Source: Thermoplasmata archaeon (lineage in GTDB: Archaea; Thermoplasmatota; Thermoplasmata; Thermoplasmatales; Thermoplasmataceae). From it: a stretch of 7,720 nucleotides of DNA. Position numbers and translations under genes: made by a program. Shown one piece after another: positions 1 through 6,115 of the stretch. The notes beneath the pieces are model-generated. The model was not told where the DNA came from and ran no database searches. It saw only the letters and a program-made list of their open reading frames with translations. Numbering within the stretch: position 1 is the stretch's first letter; the number at the start of each line of letters is the position of its first letter. The stretch lies in NCBI GenBank assembly GCA_021811505.1, contig JAJZOM010000291.1:1-7720 (forward strand), given 5' to 3'.

Positions 1-1031
1 GCCCGGTATGGGATGTTATGGAATACAGGAGGGAATTTGCGAAGGGTGACATAGAGTACATGGCTAACCTGTGCCATGATTGCGGGCAGTGTTTTGATTC
101 ATGTCCGTTCACTCCCCCAAATGAATTTTCCGTGGATATCCCATCGATTCTCAGTGAGGTCAGGGCACACACATATGAGGAATATACTTCACCTTCTATC
201 GCGGCTCCACTTCTAGACAAACGCGTGAGGTTTTCCCTATTATTGCTGGGCCTATCATTTTTTGGATTGCTGACTGCGTACTTCCTGATGGGAAATCCTG
301 CCCGGATTCTTGGCTCATATACCGAAAAAGGTTCTTTCTACGAGATATTCCCAAACATTTTCCTCGACTCTGCAGGCACGTTGCTTGCTGTGTTCGTTAT
401 CGCCACTTGGCTAATGAGTGGTCTCAGGTTCATGAGTGCTTCAAAGAATAGGGATAGGATAGGATCTGGCGACCTTGTCTCCGCAATGCTTGAATCCCTT
501 GGCGAAAAATGGTTCAAGGGAGGCGGAGCGGGTTGTAACTATCCTGATCGTGAAGAACGCGGTTCATATAGGAAGTTTGTAACGCATGCCCTTGTCATGT
601 ACGGCTTCCTGCTGGACCTTCTTTCTACCGCATCCGCCTTTGTGGAGCAGGATTTCCTTGGGATATATCCACCATATCCGATCCTAAGCGTTCCAGTAAT
701 TTCAGGACTTGCCGGAGGGTTAATGATCATTGTGGGAGCAACACTCTTCCTTTACTATGATTCCGGGGGAAGGAATCCCAGAGGAAAGAAAATGGAGAGT
801 ATGGACAGAATATTCCTCATTACACTATTCATGGTCTCGGCCACCGGAATTATGCTGTTTGCAATGCGGTCTACGGCACTGATGGGATTATTTCTGCTGA
901 TTCACCTGTCTTTTGTTGGTTTGCTGTTCATATCAGCTCCCTATGGGAAATTCATTCACCTTGTATACAGATATCTGTCCATCGCGAGATATCATCAGGA
1001 GAAAAGATTGCACACTGGTACCCGCAGTTAG
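1..1031 (+). CDS. tcuB: TcuB/CitB-type 4Fe-4S membrane oxidoreductase, 5' end outside window
   Basis: In known systems TcuB reoxidises the flavoprotein TcuA, which converts tricarballylate to cis-aconitate, and passes electrons to the membrane. The frame stays open to the left edge (in-frame codons from base 3 read PVWDV before the ATG at 18). The residues before the cluster motif match the middle of the family, so the true start and the first cysteine cluster lie upstream. Counting from that ATG: a 4Fe-4S motif CHDCGQCFDSCP (C19, C22, C25, C29), then APPNEF-like residues 33-37. About six hydrophobic helices follow (70-91, 118-138, 188-208, 222-246, 263-283, 287-307). The family signature GCNYPDREER is at 172-181, and PYGKFIHLVYRY at 308-319. 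H190, H296 and H314 could bind haem. TcuA would be expected just upstream. The family is clear; the substrate is inferred. Confidence 0.88.
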   Translation, partial: PVWDVMEYRREFAKGDIEYMANLCHDCGQCFDSCPFTPPNEFSVDIPSILSEVRAHTYEEYTSPSIAAPLLDKRVRFSLLLLGLSFFGLLTAYFLMGNPARILGSYTEKGSFYEIFPNIFLDSAGTLLAVFVIATWLMSGLRFMSASKNRDRIGSGDLVSAMLESLGEKWFKGGGAGCNYPDREERGSYRKFVTHALVMYGFLLDLLSTASAFVEQDFLGIYPPYPILSVPVISGLAGGLMIIVGATLFLYYDSGGRNPRGKKMESMDRIFLITLFMVSATGIMLFAMRSTALMGLFLLIHLSFVGLLFISAPYGKFIHLVYRYLSIARYHQEKRLHTGTRS

Positions 1032-1045
1032 AGCATACAAAAATC

Positions 1046-1053
1046 TTTAAAAG
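1046..1053 (+). promoter_or_regulatory. Putative TATA box for leuC-like operon
   Basis: TTTAAAAG preceded by an A-rich stretch resembles an archaeal BRE plus TATA element. Transcription would start about 25 bases downstream, near 1075. That leaves a 5' leader of roughly 30 bases carrying GAGAGG at 1094-1099. A start near 1075 would also exclude the TTG at 1062 as a start codon. The box lies just after the tcuB stop, so it could serve a second promoter within a longer operon. Confidence 0.45.
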
Positions 1054-1106
1054 AATGCACATTGTTCATACACTGTGTTGAGGTCCGGGCTTTGAGAGGC
1101 ATGACA

Positions 1107-2345
1107 ATGGCAGAGAAGATATTTACGAGAGCCTCTGGAAAGACTGCAAGGGCAGGAGATTTTCTCTGGACCGCACCAGATCTTATATATCTTCACGATG
1201 TTCTCGGGCCGCTGACACTTGATTCACTGTCAAGGATGGGTGTTTCAAGGCCGAGATTTAAGGGGAAGATTGTCTTTGTCTTTGACCATATATTTCCTCC
1301 AAAGGATTCTGCCAGCGCCAACAATATTCTCAAAATGAAGAATTTCGCATCGGGTCTGGATGTGGAAATGATCAGAGAAGGAGAGGGGATAGAGCACACT
1401 CTGCTCATAGAGAACGGAAGTATAGTCCCTGGAATGTTCGTTGTCGGCAGCGATTCTCACACCGTCACCGCCGGAGGAATTGGTGCCATGGGTATCGGTA
1501 TGGGATCAACAGACATAGCTGCCCTTATGGCAATGGGCATCAACTGGTTCAAGATCCCGGAGACGATGAGAATAAATCTTGACGGTGAATTCCAGAAGTT
1601 TGTTTCTGGCAAGGATATCATACTGGAAGTCTTGCGTATGACTGGCCCGGATGGCGCGAACTACAAGTCCATGGAATTTTCCGGATCAGCCATGGAACAC
1701 ATTGATGTTGACAAGAGGCTTGCGATTGCAAACATGACCGTCGAAGGAGGTGCGAAATGTGGAATGATAGTACCGGATGAAGTCGTAGAAAGTTTCTACA
1801 GATCAATGGGCACGTATCCTGAAATCGTGGTTCCAGACAATGATGCAACATATGAGAGTGAGTTACACATTGACTTGGCAGAGTTAACGCCAAGGATTGC
1901 TGCCCCGTATTCACCAGCAAATGTTCATGATATCTCTGAATTAGTGGGAACCAGAATTGACCAGGTTTATCTCGGGAACTGTGCAAACGGAACGATAGGG
2001 GACCTCAGGGAAGCAGCCGCGATATTGAAAGGCCATCAGGTGGCGGAGAGTACAAAGTTGATCATTGTTCCCGCGACAAGGAGGATTTACCGGCAAGCTA
2101 TGTCTGAGGGACTGTTGCAGATATTCTCTGATTCAGGCGCCATTATAGCGCCATCCACATGCGGTGCATGTGCAGGCCTGCACATGGGAGTGCTTGGAAA
2201 GGGCGAAACCGCAATAACTAACACGAACAGAAATTTCAGGGGGAGAATGGGTGACCCTGATAGTCGGGTGTTCCTGGGAAATTCATATGTCGTTGCATCT
2301 GCCGCACTGGAAGGCAGAATTGTAAATCCGGAGGATGCAATATGA
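1107..2345 (+). CDS. leuC: Aconitase-superfamily hydro-lyase large subunit (LeuC/HacA-type)
   Basis: Large, cluster-bearing subunit of a heterodimeric dehydratase/isomerase of the 3-isopropylmalate dehydratase / homoaconitase group; cytosolic. The start at 1107 gives 412 residues, normal for archaeal members. GAGAGG lies seven bases before it, and the product begins MAEKIF as in relatives. ATG 1101 is possible; a TTG at 1062 is not favoured. In this numbering the motifs are FDHIFPP (59-65), GSDSHT (114-119), the 4Fe-4S cysteines C292 (in GNCANG), C352 and C355 (in TCGAC), and NRNFRGRMG (374-382), a strong match to HacA/LeuC proteins. The usual GSCTNGR around the first cysteine is changed to GNCANGT. 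It overlaps the small-subunit gene by four bases. The neighbouring tcuB suggests cis-aconitate or another tricarboxylate as substrate; isopropylmalate or homoaconitate remain possible. Confidence 0.87.
   Translation: MAEKIFTRASGKTARAGDFLWTAPDLIYLHDVLGPLTLDSLSRMGVSRPRFKGKIVFVFDHIFPPKDSASANNILKMKNFASGLDVEMIREGEGIEHTLLIENGSIVPGMFVVGSDSHTVTAGGIGAMGIGMGSTDIAALMAMGINWFKIPETMRINLDGEFQKFVSGKDIILEVLRMTGPDGANYKSMEFSGSAMEHIDVDKRLAIANMTVEGGAKCGMIVPDEVVESFYRSMGTYPEIVVPDNDATYESELHIDLAELTPRIAAPYSPANVHDISELVGTRIDQVYLGNCANGTIGDLREAAAILKGHQVAESTKLIIVPATRRIYRQAMSEGLLQIFSDSGAIIAPSTCGACAGLHMGVLGKGETAITNTNRNFRGRMGDPDSRVFLGNSYVVASAALEGRIVNPEDAI
2330..2334 (+). promoter_or_regulatory. Ribosome binding site of leuD-like gene
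   Basis: GGAGG ends seven bases before the ATG at 2342, inside the end of the large-subunit gene. Together with the ATGA overlap this supports coupled translation of the two subunits and fixes the start. Confidence 0.7.
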
Positions 2346-2872
2346 GCAGCCGCGTCTTCCTGTTTGGTGACAACATTGACACAGATATCATAGCACCGGG
2401 GGCATACCTGCACCTTCCGATGGGTGTGCTTAAGATGCATTGCATGGAGGCACTGGACAGGAATTTTCCCGGCAACGTGAAACAGGGAGACATACTTGTT
2501 GCGGGATCCAATTTTGGAACCGGATCATCAAGAGAACAGGCTCCCCTGGCTTTGAAGGAACTGGGCATCGAGCTCATCTTAGCCGTTTCCTTTGCAAGAA
2601 TATTCTTCAGGAACGCGGTCAACGTGGGCATGAATGTAGGGGTTATAAGTGAAGTTGATTACTCTACCATACGAGATGGGGAAACTATTGAATTCAATGA
2701 TAAAACAAGCTCCTTAACCCTTAAATCTACGGGTAAAGCCGTAAAATGTGAATCTCCAGATGGCCCCCTTAAGGAAATTATATCCGCCGGTGGGTTGATA
2801 AACTATGTAAGAGAAAAAAATCGATCTCCAACAAACTTATCAGATAACATGAATTGCAGAAACAAGAAATGA
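2342..2872 (+). CDS. leuD: Aconitase-superfamily hydro-lyase small subunit (LeuD/HacB-type)
   Basis: Swivelling-domain partner of the preceding large subunit; it supplies substrate-specificity residues and completes the active site. At 176 residues it is slightly longer than the usual 160-170 because of a charged tail after about residue 158. Visible motifs: GDNIDTDIIAPGAYLHLPMG (9-28), GSNFGTGSSREQAP as in GxNFGxGSSREHAP relatives (57-70), and FARIFFRNAVNVGM, matching the conserved SFARIFYRNAINIG core. The start overlaps the large-subunit stop as ATGA with a good GGAGG. The loop YLHL (22-25) occupies the position reported to separate homoaconitase (YLRT) from isopropylmalate isomerase (YLV-type) and matches neither. 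The function is therefore a hydro-lyase of uncertain substrate. Confidence 0.87.
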   Translation: MSSRVFLFGDNIDTDIIAPGAYLHLPMGVLKMHCMEALDRNFPGNVKQGDILVAGSNFGTGSSREQAPLALKELGIELILAVSFARIFFRNAVNVGMNVGVISEVDYSTIRDGETIEFNDKTSSLTLKSTGKAVKCESPDGPLKEIISAGGLINYVREKNRSPTNLSDNMNCRNKK

Positions 2873-2879
2873 TTTGTTC

Positions 2880-2898
2880 AAAAAAAATAAAAAAAAAA
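2880..2898 (-). terminator. Poly-T tract now ending the transposase gene, formerly the MFS gene
   Basis: On the minus strand this reads ten T, one A, then eight T, starting just outside the left IS end and about 54 bases after the transposase stop. Archaeal termination commonly uses such T-rich tracts. With the IS removed it would lie about 18-36 bases after the MFS stop, so it was probably that gene's terminator. On the plus strand it is poly-A and cannot terminate leuD. Confidence 0.55.
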
Positions 2899-2899
2899 T
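2892..2899 (+). repeat. Target-site duplication, left copy
   Basis: AAAAAAAT lies directly before the left inverted end at 2900 and is repeated exactly after the right end at 4235-4242. Eight bases is the duplication length usual for ISL3 elements. The sequence is A-rich, so chance matching is easier than for a mixed sequence, but both copies also share the final T and abut the GG ends exactly. Confidence 0.75.
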
Positions 2900-2929
2900 G
2901 GTTCATCAGAGAATAATGTGGCATGGATA
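2900..2929 (+). repeat. Left terminal inverted repeat of the IS
   Basis: It begins GGTTCATCAGAGAATAATGT and pairs with the reverse complement of 4205-4234, which begins GGTTCTTCCGGTAATATTGT. Identity is 22 of 30 positions without gaps, with the blocks GGTTC, AATA and TGTGG conserved. It lies downstream of the transposase stop. Confidence 0.8.
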
Positions 2930-2951
2930 TAATTCATTCTGCTATCACCCT

Positions 2952-4178
2952 TCACTGATCATTACCAGGATAAAGCTGCAAGTTCCCGCAGTGGAAATAT
3001 ATTGCAGTCTTGAGATGTTCCTTGTTGCGGTACCCGTAAGCCATCTTCTGAACTGTTGAGATCTTGGAATTCATACCCTCTGCTATTGCATTTGTTATGT
3101 GGTGCCTGAAGTATGACAGTATACCATACAGGTAGTGCTTCATCATCTTAGCGACTTTCCTCACTGGATTGAGGCGGGAATGCGATGCCCACCAGTACCA
3201 TTTCTTCCAGAATGATACTGCCTCCTCGACCGTATGGCAAAGCCAGAGATTCCTGAGATTCTCCTTTATGGCATATGCCCTTGCCGTCTTGAGATCGGAT
3301 TCCTTCAGTATCTCGTATTTCTCCCTGTATTTATCCGGAAGGTTCTCGGAAGAATAGAGCCAGAGGTACCTTGTCTTGTTCAGCATTTCCCTGGATTCTG
3401 CCATCCTTGATTCAATCTTTCTAACATCGTCAAGTGCCATGTTCATGTGCTTCATTATGTGGAACCTGTCGAACACTATCTTTGACTCTGCATCAGTTAC
3501 ATTTGATCTCGTGGATGCTATGAACGGATCCCACATATCCATCGAGACTGCCTCAATGTTACCCGAGGCATCCTTTCCTATCTCTGTGTAATAGAGATCA
3601 AGGGATTCCTTCTTCCTGTCGAATTCAATATGATCCACTGCGGGACTGTCCAGGTCGTAAACGATTGTTATGTAGTGATGGTGCTTCCCATAGGATTTCT
3701 CGTCAATTCCAATGCGCCCGGGAACGGAGGTTTTCCGTGCAAGTCCCCTGCTGACTGCTTCCTGCATGATGTGCCATGCCTGATCCCAGCTTATCCCGAG
3801 TATCAGCGATCCCTCCTTCACGTCGGTGGAGGAAAGAACATCTATTGCATGCGCCTCGAACCTCTCCGTGAACCGTGAGCTCTTCTCGGACCATTCCGCC
3901 TTTGCCTGTATCCTTCCATGATCTGGGCATCTTACCCTTGGTATGGACGCATGGATATATGCCTGGTATATGCCGCTGTCAAGATCCCGCCATACCCTCT
4001 CCTTAACGTGATCTGATACCGAGAGTGGTTTTTCGCAAACAGGACACGGCCACCTGACACCTTTTTCGTGGGAAAGATAGATGTCCACCCTCCTTTCAGA
4101 ATCAGATACTGAAACACGGGAGACAAACCATGGTCCCTTGATACTGTATGTATGTTCGCAGAGTTCCCTGTCATCCAT
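2952..4178 (-). CDS. ISL3-family DDE transposase
   Basis: It cuts and joins the ends of the surrounding insertion sequence. At 408 residues it has the full family length with no frameshift. The N-terminal zinc-finger pattern has C45 and C48 (PCPVC) with C84 and H87 (CPDHG). A helix-turn-helix-like segment lies near 118-142 (LILGISWDQAW). The catalytic DDE domain includes D159 in IGIDEKSY, D214 in VSMDMWDPF and E367 in NAIAEGMNSK, the usual ISL3 triad. The C-terminal YGYRNKEHLKTAI is also typical. The start at 4178 lies about 26 bases after a TATA-like box, so the mRNA is probably leaderless. It is transcribed in the same direction as the MFS gene and could receive read-through from it. Confidence 0.95.
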   Translation of the reverse strand: MDDRELCEHTYSIKGPWFVSRVSVSDSERRVDIYLSHEKGVRWPCPVCEKPLSVSDHVKERVWRDLDSGIYQAYIHASIPRVRCPDHGRIQAKAEWSEKSSRFTERFEAHAIDVLSSTDVKEGSLILGISWDQAWHIMQEAVSRGLARKTSVPGRIGIDEKSYGKHHHYITIVYDLDSPAVDHIEFDRKKESLDLYYTEIGKDASGNIEAVSMDMWDPFIASTRSNVTDAESKIVFDRFHIMKHMNMALDDVRKIESRMAESREMLNKTRYLWLYSSENLPDKYREKYEILKESDLKTARAYAIKENLRNLWLCHTVEEAVSFWKKWYWWASHSRLNPVRKVAKMMKHYLYGILSYFRHHITNAIAEGMNSKISTVQKMAYGYRNKEHLKTAIYFHCGNLQLYPGNDQ

Positions 4179-4200
4179 ATGATACTCATAGAGATGGCGA

Positions 4201-4208
4201 TATTTATT
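4201..4208 (-). promoter_or_regulatory. Putative TATA box of the transposase
   Basis: The minus strand reads AATAAATA, centred about 26 bases before the transposase ATG at 4178. This predicts transcription starting at or next to the start codon (leaderless). It overlaps the inner edge of the right inverted repeat, so transposase bound at the end could block its own promoter. Confidence 0.5.
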
Positions 4209-4234
4209 CTTACCACAATATTACCGGAAGAACC
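4205..4234 (-). repeat. Right terminal inverted repeat of the IS
   Basis: Reverse complement partner of 2900-2929 (22 of 30 identical). It ends in CC on the plus strand immediately before the duplicated AAAAAAAT. It lies on the promoter side of the transposase gene. Confidence 0.8.
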
Positions 4235-4242
4235 AAAAAAAT
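4235..4242 (+). repeat. Target-site duplication, right copy
   Basis: AAAAAAAT, identical to 2892-2899. On the minus strand it gives a run of seven T about 18 bases after the MFS stop, the only part of the original terminator left on the MFS side. Confidence 0.75.
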
Positions 4243-4259
4243 AGATGATATCTATTGGA

Positions 4260-5651
4260 TTAGACAGCTATTTCTTCGACAAACTTCTGAGTGGACTTTG
4301 GACCCATTAAGACCAGTACTGCCACCACTATTGCAACTAGCACCCAAACAAATGCGAATATTCCAGGACCATTGGAAGACCCAATAAATGCGGCTATGAA
4401 GAGTACAAGTATTGTTGTGGAAATCCTGCTTATGGAATAGACGAAGCCGGCAGCAGTTGTTCTGACCCTTGTTGGAAATATCTCAGCGTTATACTGGTGC
4501 AGGAAGTTGGAGAAGTTCCAGAGCATGAAAGCTGTGATGAAGCCGAATATTACGACCCCGTCGATCCCGTGTATTATCGAGAACATGGTTCCGAATATGC
4601 CTCCAAGTATTGCGAACAGTATGATACCCCATTTCCTCTCAATCTTGTCTATTATGAAGATGTTGAATATACTGCCGACAAGAAATCCTGAGAATATAAC
4701 TGCTCCAGCTCCAAGAGGATCGCTTGCGGGATATTTCACAACAACAAGTGATGGGGCAAATGTCACAAATCCATAAAAAATTCCAGACTGGAAGAACATG
4801 AATATTGCCATCATTACGGTAGTTTTTCTGACGTCCTTGGCAAATATATCCTTATAAGCAGATACCTTCACTGGCGCCTCGATCTTATCTGTAACTGGGG
4901 GAAGTTCCTTTAATCCGGTTTCTCTCATGACCTCTGCTTCGATGCCATCCATCATTTTCTTTGCCTGATCCATCTTTCCGTGTGTGGCTAGCCATCTTGG
5001 AGACTCCTTTAGCCTGAACCGGATTAACCAGACCAGTATTCCGGCGGCACCCATGAACCACAGTGGAATCCTGAACGAATAGTAACCCACTTCCTTTCCC
5101 ACAAGTCCCTGCAGTGGGCCAATACCCTTAGTGATTGAAGTAATCCAGACAATCAATGGCGCTGCTGTTACGGCTATTGTGTAAATCAGTGCCAGCCACG
5201 CGCCCCTTTTCTTCCTGACAAAGATTTCAGTTCCATAGCTGTCAACCAGCGGAAATTCTCCGCCGACTCCAATACCGCCAATCAGGACAAATACTCCAAT
5301 CAGCTGCCATGAGTTCATAAAGCCAGCTATGATCATGCCAATACCAAATATTAGCTGGTTGACCAGAAATACTGCCCGTCTACCTCTCGTATCAGCTATC
5401 CTGCCAAAAAGGATAGATCCTATAAATTCCCCGGCAAAGAAAAATGCCGGGATGCCGAAGGCTGACAGGTTTCCCGTTATACCATAGTACGCTGCTACAA
5501 GTGCCAGAATTGCGCCATTTCCCAAGAGCATAAGGCTTTCTGCCCATTCTCCGCTGGCCAGCATTAGGGCGAACTTTGTGTGAAACCCGCTATAGGGTAA
5601 CCTTTCAAGCCTGCCTGCAATGTTCTCATCATCGCTAGTGCTATCCACCAT
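4260..5651 (-). CDS. Major facilitator superfamily transporter (sugar/metabolite:proton symporter type)
   Basis: Inner-membrane secondary transporter of 463 residues, a normal 12-helix length. Motifs: loop 2-3 GRIADTRGRR (83-92), RLKESPRWL (213-221) after helix 6 as in the sugar/metabolite porter group, and EIFPTRVR (390-397) between helices 10 and 11. A charged cytoplasmic N-terminus (1-26) precedes helix 1, which carries E35 and E38. A hydrophilic central loop (about 212-275) joins the halves. The start at 5651 is supported by a TATA-like box about 25 bases upstream, implying a leaderless mRNA. The substrate cannot be read from sequence; sugars, aromatic acids and carboxylates are all known in this group. 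It is convergent with the tcuB-leuCD cluster, and known tricarballylate operons include an MFS carrier, so uptake of that substrate is possible but unproven. Confidence 0.88.
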   Translation of the reverse strand: MVDSTSDDENIAGRLERLPYSGFHTKFALMLASGEWAESLMLLGNGAILALVAAYYGITGNLSAFGIPAFFFAGEFIGSILFGRIADTRGRRAVFLVNQLIFGIGMIIAGFMNSWQLIGVFVLIGGIGVGGEFPLVDSYGTEIFVRKKRGAWLALIYTIAVTAAPLIVWITSITKGIGPLQGLVGKEVGYYSFRIPLWFMGAAGILVWLIRFRLKESPRWLATHGKMDQAKKMMDGIEAEVMRETGLKELPPVTDKIEAPVKVSAYKDIFAKDVRKTTVMMAIFMFFQSGIFYGFVTFAPSLVVVKYPASDPLGAGAVIFSGFLVGSIFNIFIIDKIERKWGIILFAILGGIFGTMFSIIHGIDGVVIFGFITAFMLWNFSNFLHQYNAEIFPTRVRTTAAGFVYSISRISTTILVLFIAAFIGSSNGPGIFAFVWVLVAIVVAVLVLMGPKSTQKFVEEIAV

Positions 5652-5671
5652 GTAGTATCACACACTGTCCA

Positions 5672-5679
5672 CATATTTG
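5672..5679 (-). promoter_or_regulatory. Putative TATA box of the MFS gene
   Basis: The minus strand reads CAAATATG, centred about 25 bases before the ATG at 5651, a spacing that puts the transcription start at the start codon. No Shine-Dalgarno sequence is visible before this ATG, consistent with leaderless initiation. Confidence 0.45.
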
Positions 5680-5717
5680 AATGGATGTTCTAACAGGTTA
5701 GATTTCCACTATACATA

Positions 5718-5746
5718 ACGAATCGCTAGTCCTGAAAGCGATTCGT
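5718..5746. repeat. Perfect 10-bp inverted repeat upstream of the MFS promoter
   Basis: ACGAATCGCT (5718-5727) and AGCGATTCGT (5737-5746) are exact reverse complements separated by nine bases. It lies about 40 bases upstream of the putative MFS TATA box. It could be a dimeric regulator site or a hairpin in a transcript. No T-run follows on either strand, so it is not an obvious terminator. Confidence 0.6.
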
Positions 5747-6115
5747 AAGTCGACGAACATTTGTCAATAACCTCTCACTGAAGCGTCAAGTATTGCGACC
5801 GGGAGGATCAGTTGATTTAAAAACAGTTGTCACAATAGGCTGGTCAACCCCTCCCGTTCCTGGTGGAGACTGAGACAATAAAAGTAGCTTCTCTCCCTGT
5901 GTACCCTGCAATACACTAGAATGCCGATCATTCCGGTGGGTTTTTCATAACCTTGGCGGGGGAACTGCCATCTGATTTCTGAACGATCTCTTTCGATATA
6001 ACGCGTTTGGGATCCCTCATTGCATAAGTATGCCAGAAGGCTTCCTTACTATGTGTACCGTGAAATTTTTCATGTAATGGTTGGATCAGGTGAGAATGTT
6101 CTGGGTTCCGCGATT
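5747..6115. other. Gene-poor stretch between MFS gene and M20 gene
   Basis: No recognisable gene lies here. On the minus strand one frame is open for 62 codons (6116-5931, stop 5930-5928). It lacks a plausible start codon until an internal Met and carries HEKFHGTHSKEAFWHTYAMR among its residues. A second in-frame stop (5918-5916) soon follows the first, and I do not recognise the product. It may be a decayed gene or chance. A weak inverted repeat is present: CGGGAGG (5800-5806) with CCTCCCG (5850-5856), and TTGA/TCAA inside it. A minus-strand T5 run at 5818-5822 might end M20 transcription. No tRNA or box C/D signature was seen. Confidence 0.5.

Larger units (their letters stand above)
2900..4234. 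mobile_element. Complete ISL3-family insertion sequence, 1335 bp
   Basis: The element has GG...CC ends, imperfect terminal inverted repeats of about 30 bp (22 of 30 identical without gaps: 2900-2929 and 4205-4234), an exact 8-bp flanking duplication, and one intact transposase gene reading leftward. Size and duplication length fit the ISL3 family. The intact gene and exact duplication point to a fairly recent insertion that may still be active. It lies between convergent leuD and MFS genes and breaks neither reading frame. It does divide the T-rich terminator of the MFS gene. Confidence 0.88.

Noticed and set aside
18..20. ATG at 18 as the true start of tcuB
   Set aside because: The frame is open to the left edge, and residues before and after this Met match the interior of TcuB, between the two Fe-S clusters. 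The start is outside the window.
1062..1106. TTG-started 15-residue N-terminal extension of the LeuC-like protein
   Set aside because: It lies close to or before the predicted transcription start, has no ribosome binding site, and the extra residues are unlike family N-termini. ATG 1107 has GAGAGG at good spacing.
1618..1986. Minus-strand open frame inside leuC, and similar frames opposite the other genes
   Set aside because: They lie wholly opposite well-supported genes and show no recognisable domain or promoter.
2880..2898. A-rich tract as a terminator for leuD
   Set aside because: On the leuD strand the RNA would be poly-A; archaeal terminators need U-rich RNA. It makes sense only for minus-strand transcripts.
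2874..3059. Small plus-strand frame after leuD
   Set aside because: It begins in the poly-A tract, crosses the IS left end and runs antisense to the transposase C-terminus; no homology is visible.
5800..5856. CGGGAGG/CCTCCCG inverted repeat as a firm hairpin or terminator
   Set aside because: Only seven paired bases in the outer arm with a large interior, and no adjacent T-run. Mentioned only as part of the spacer.
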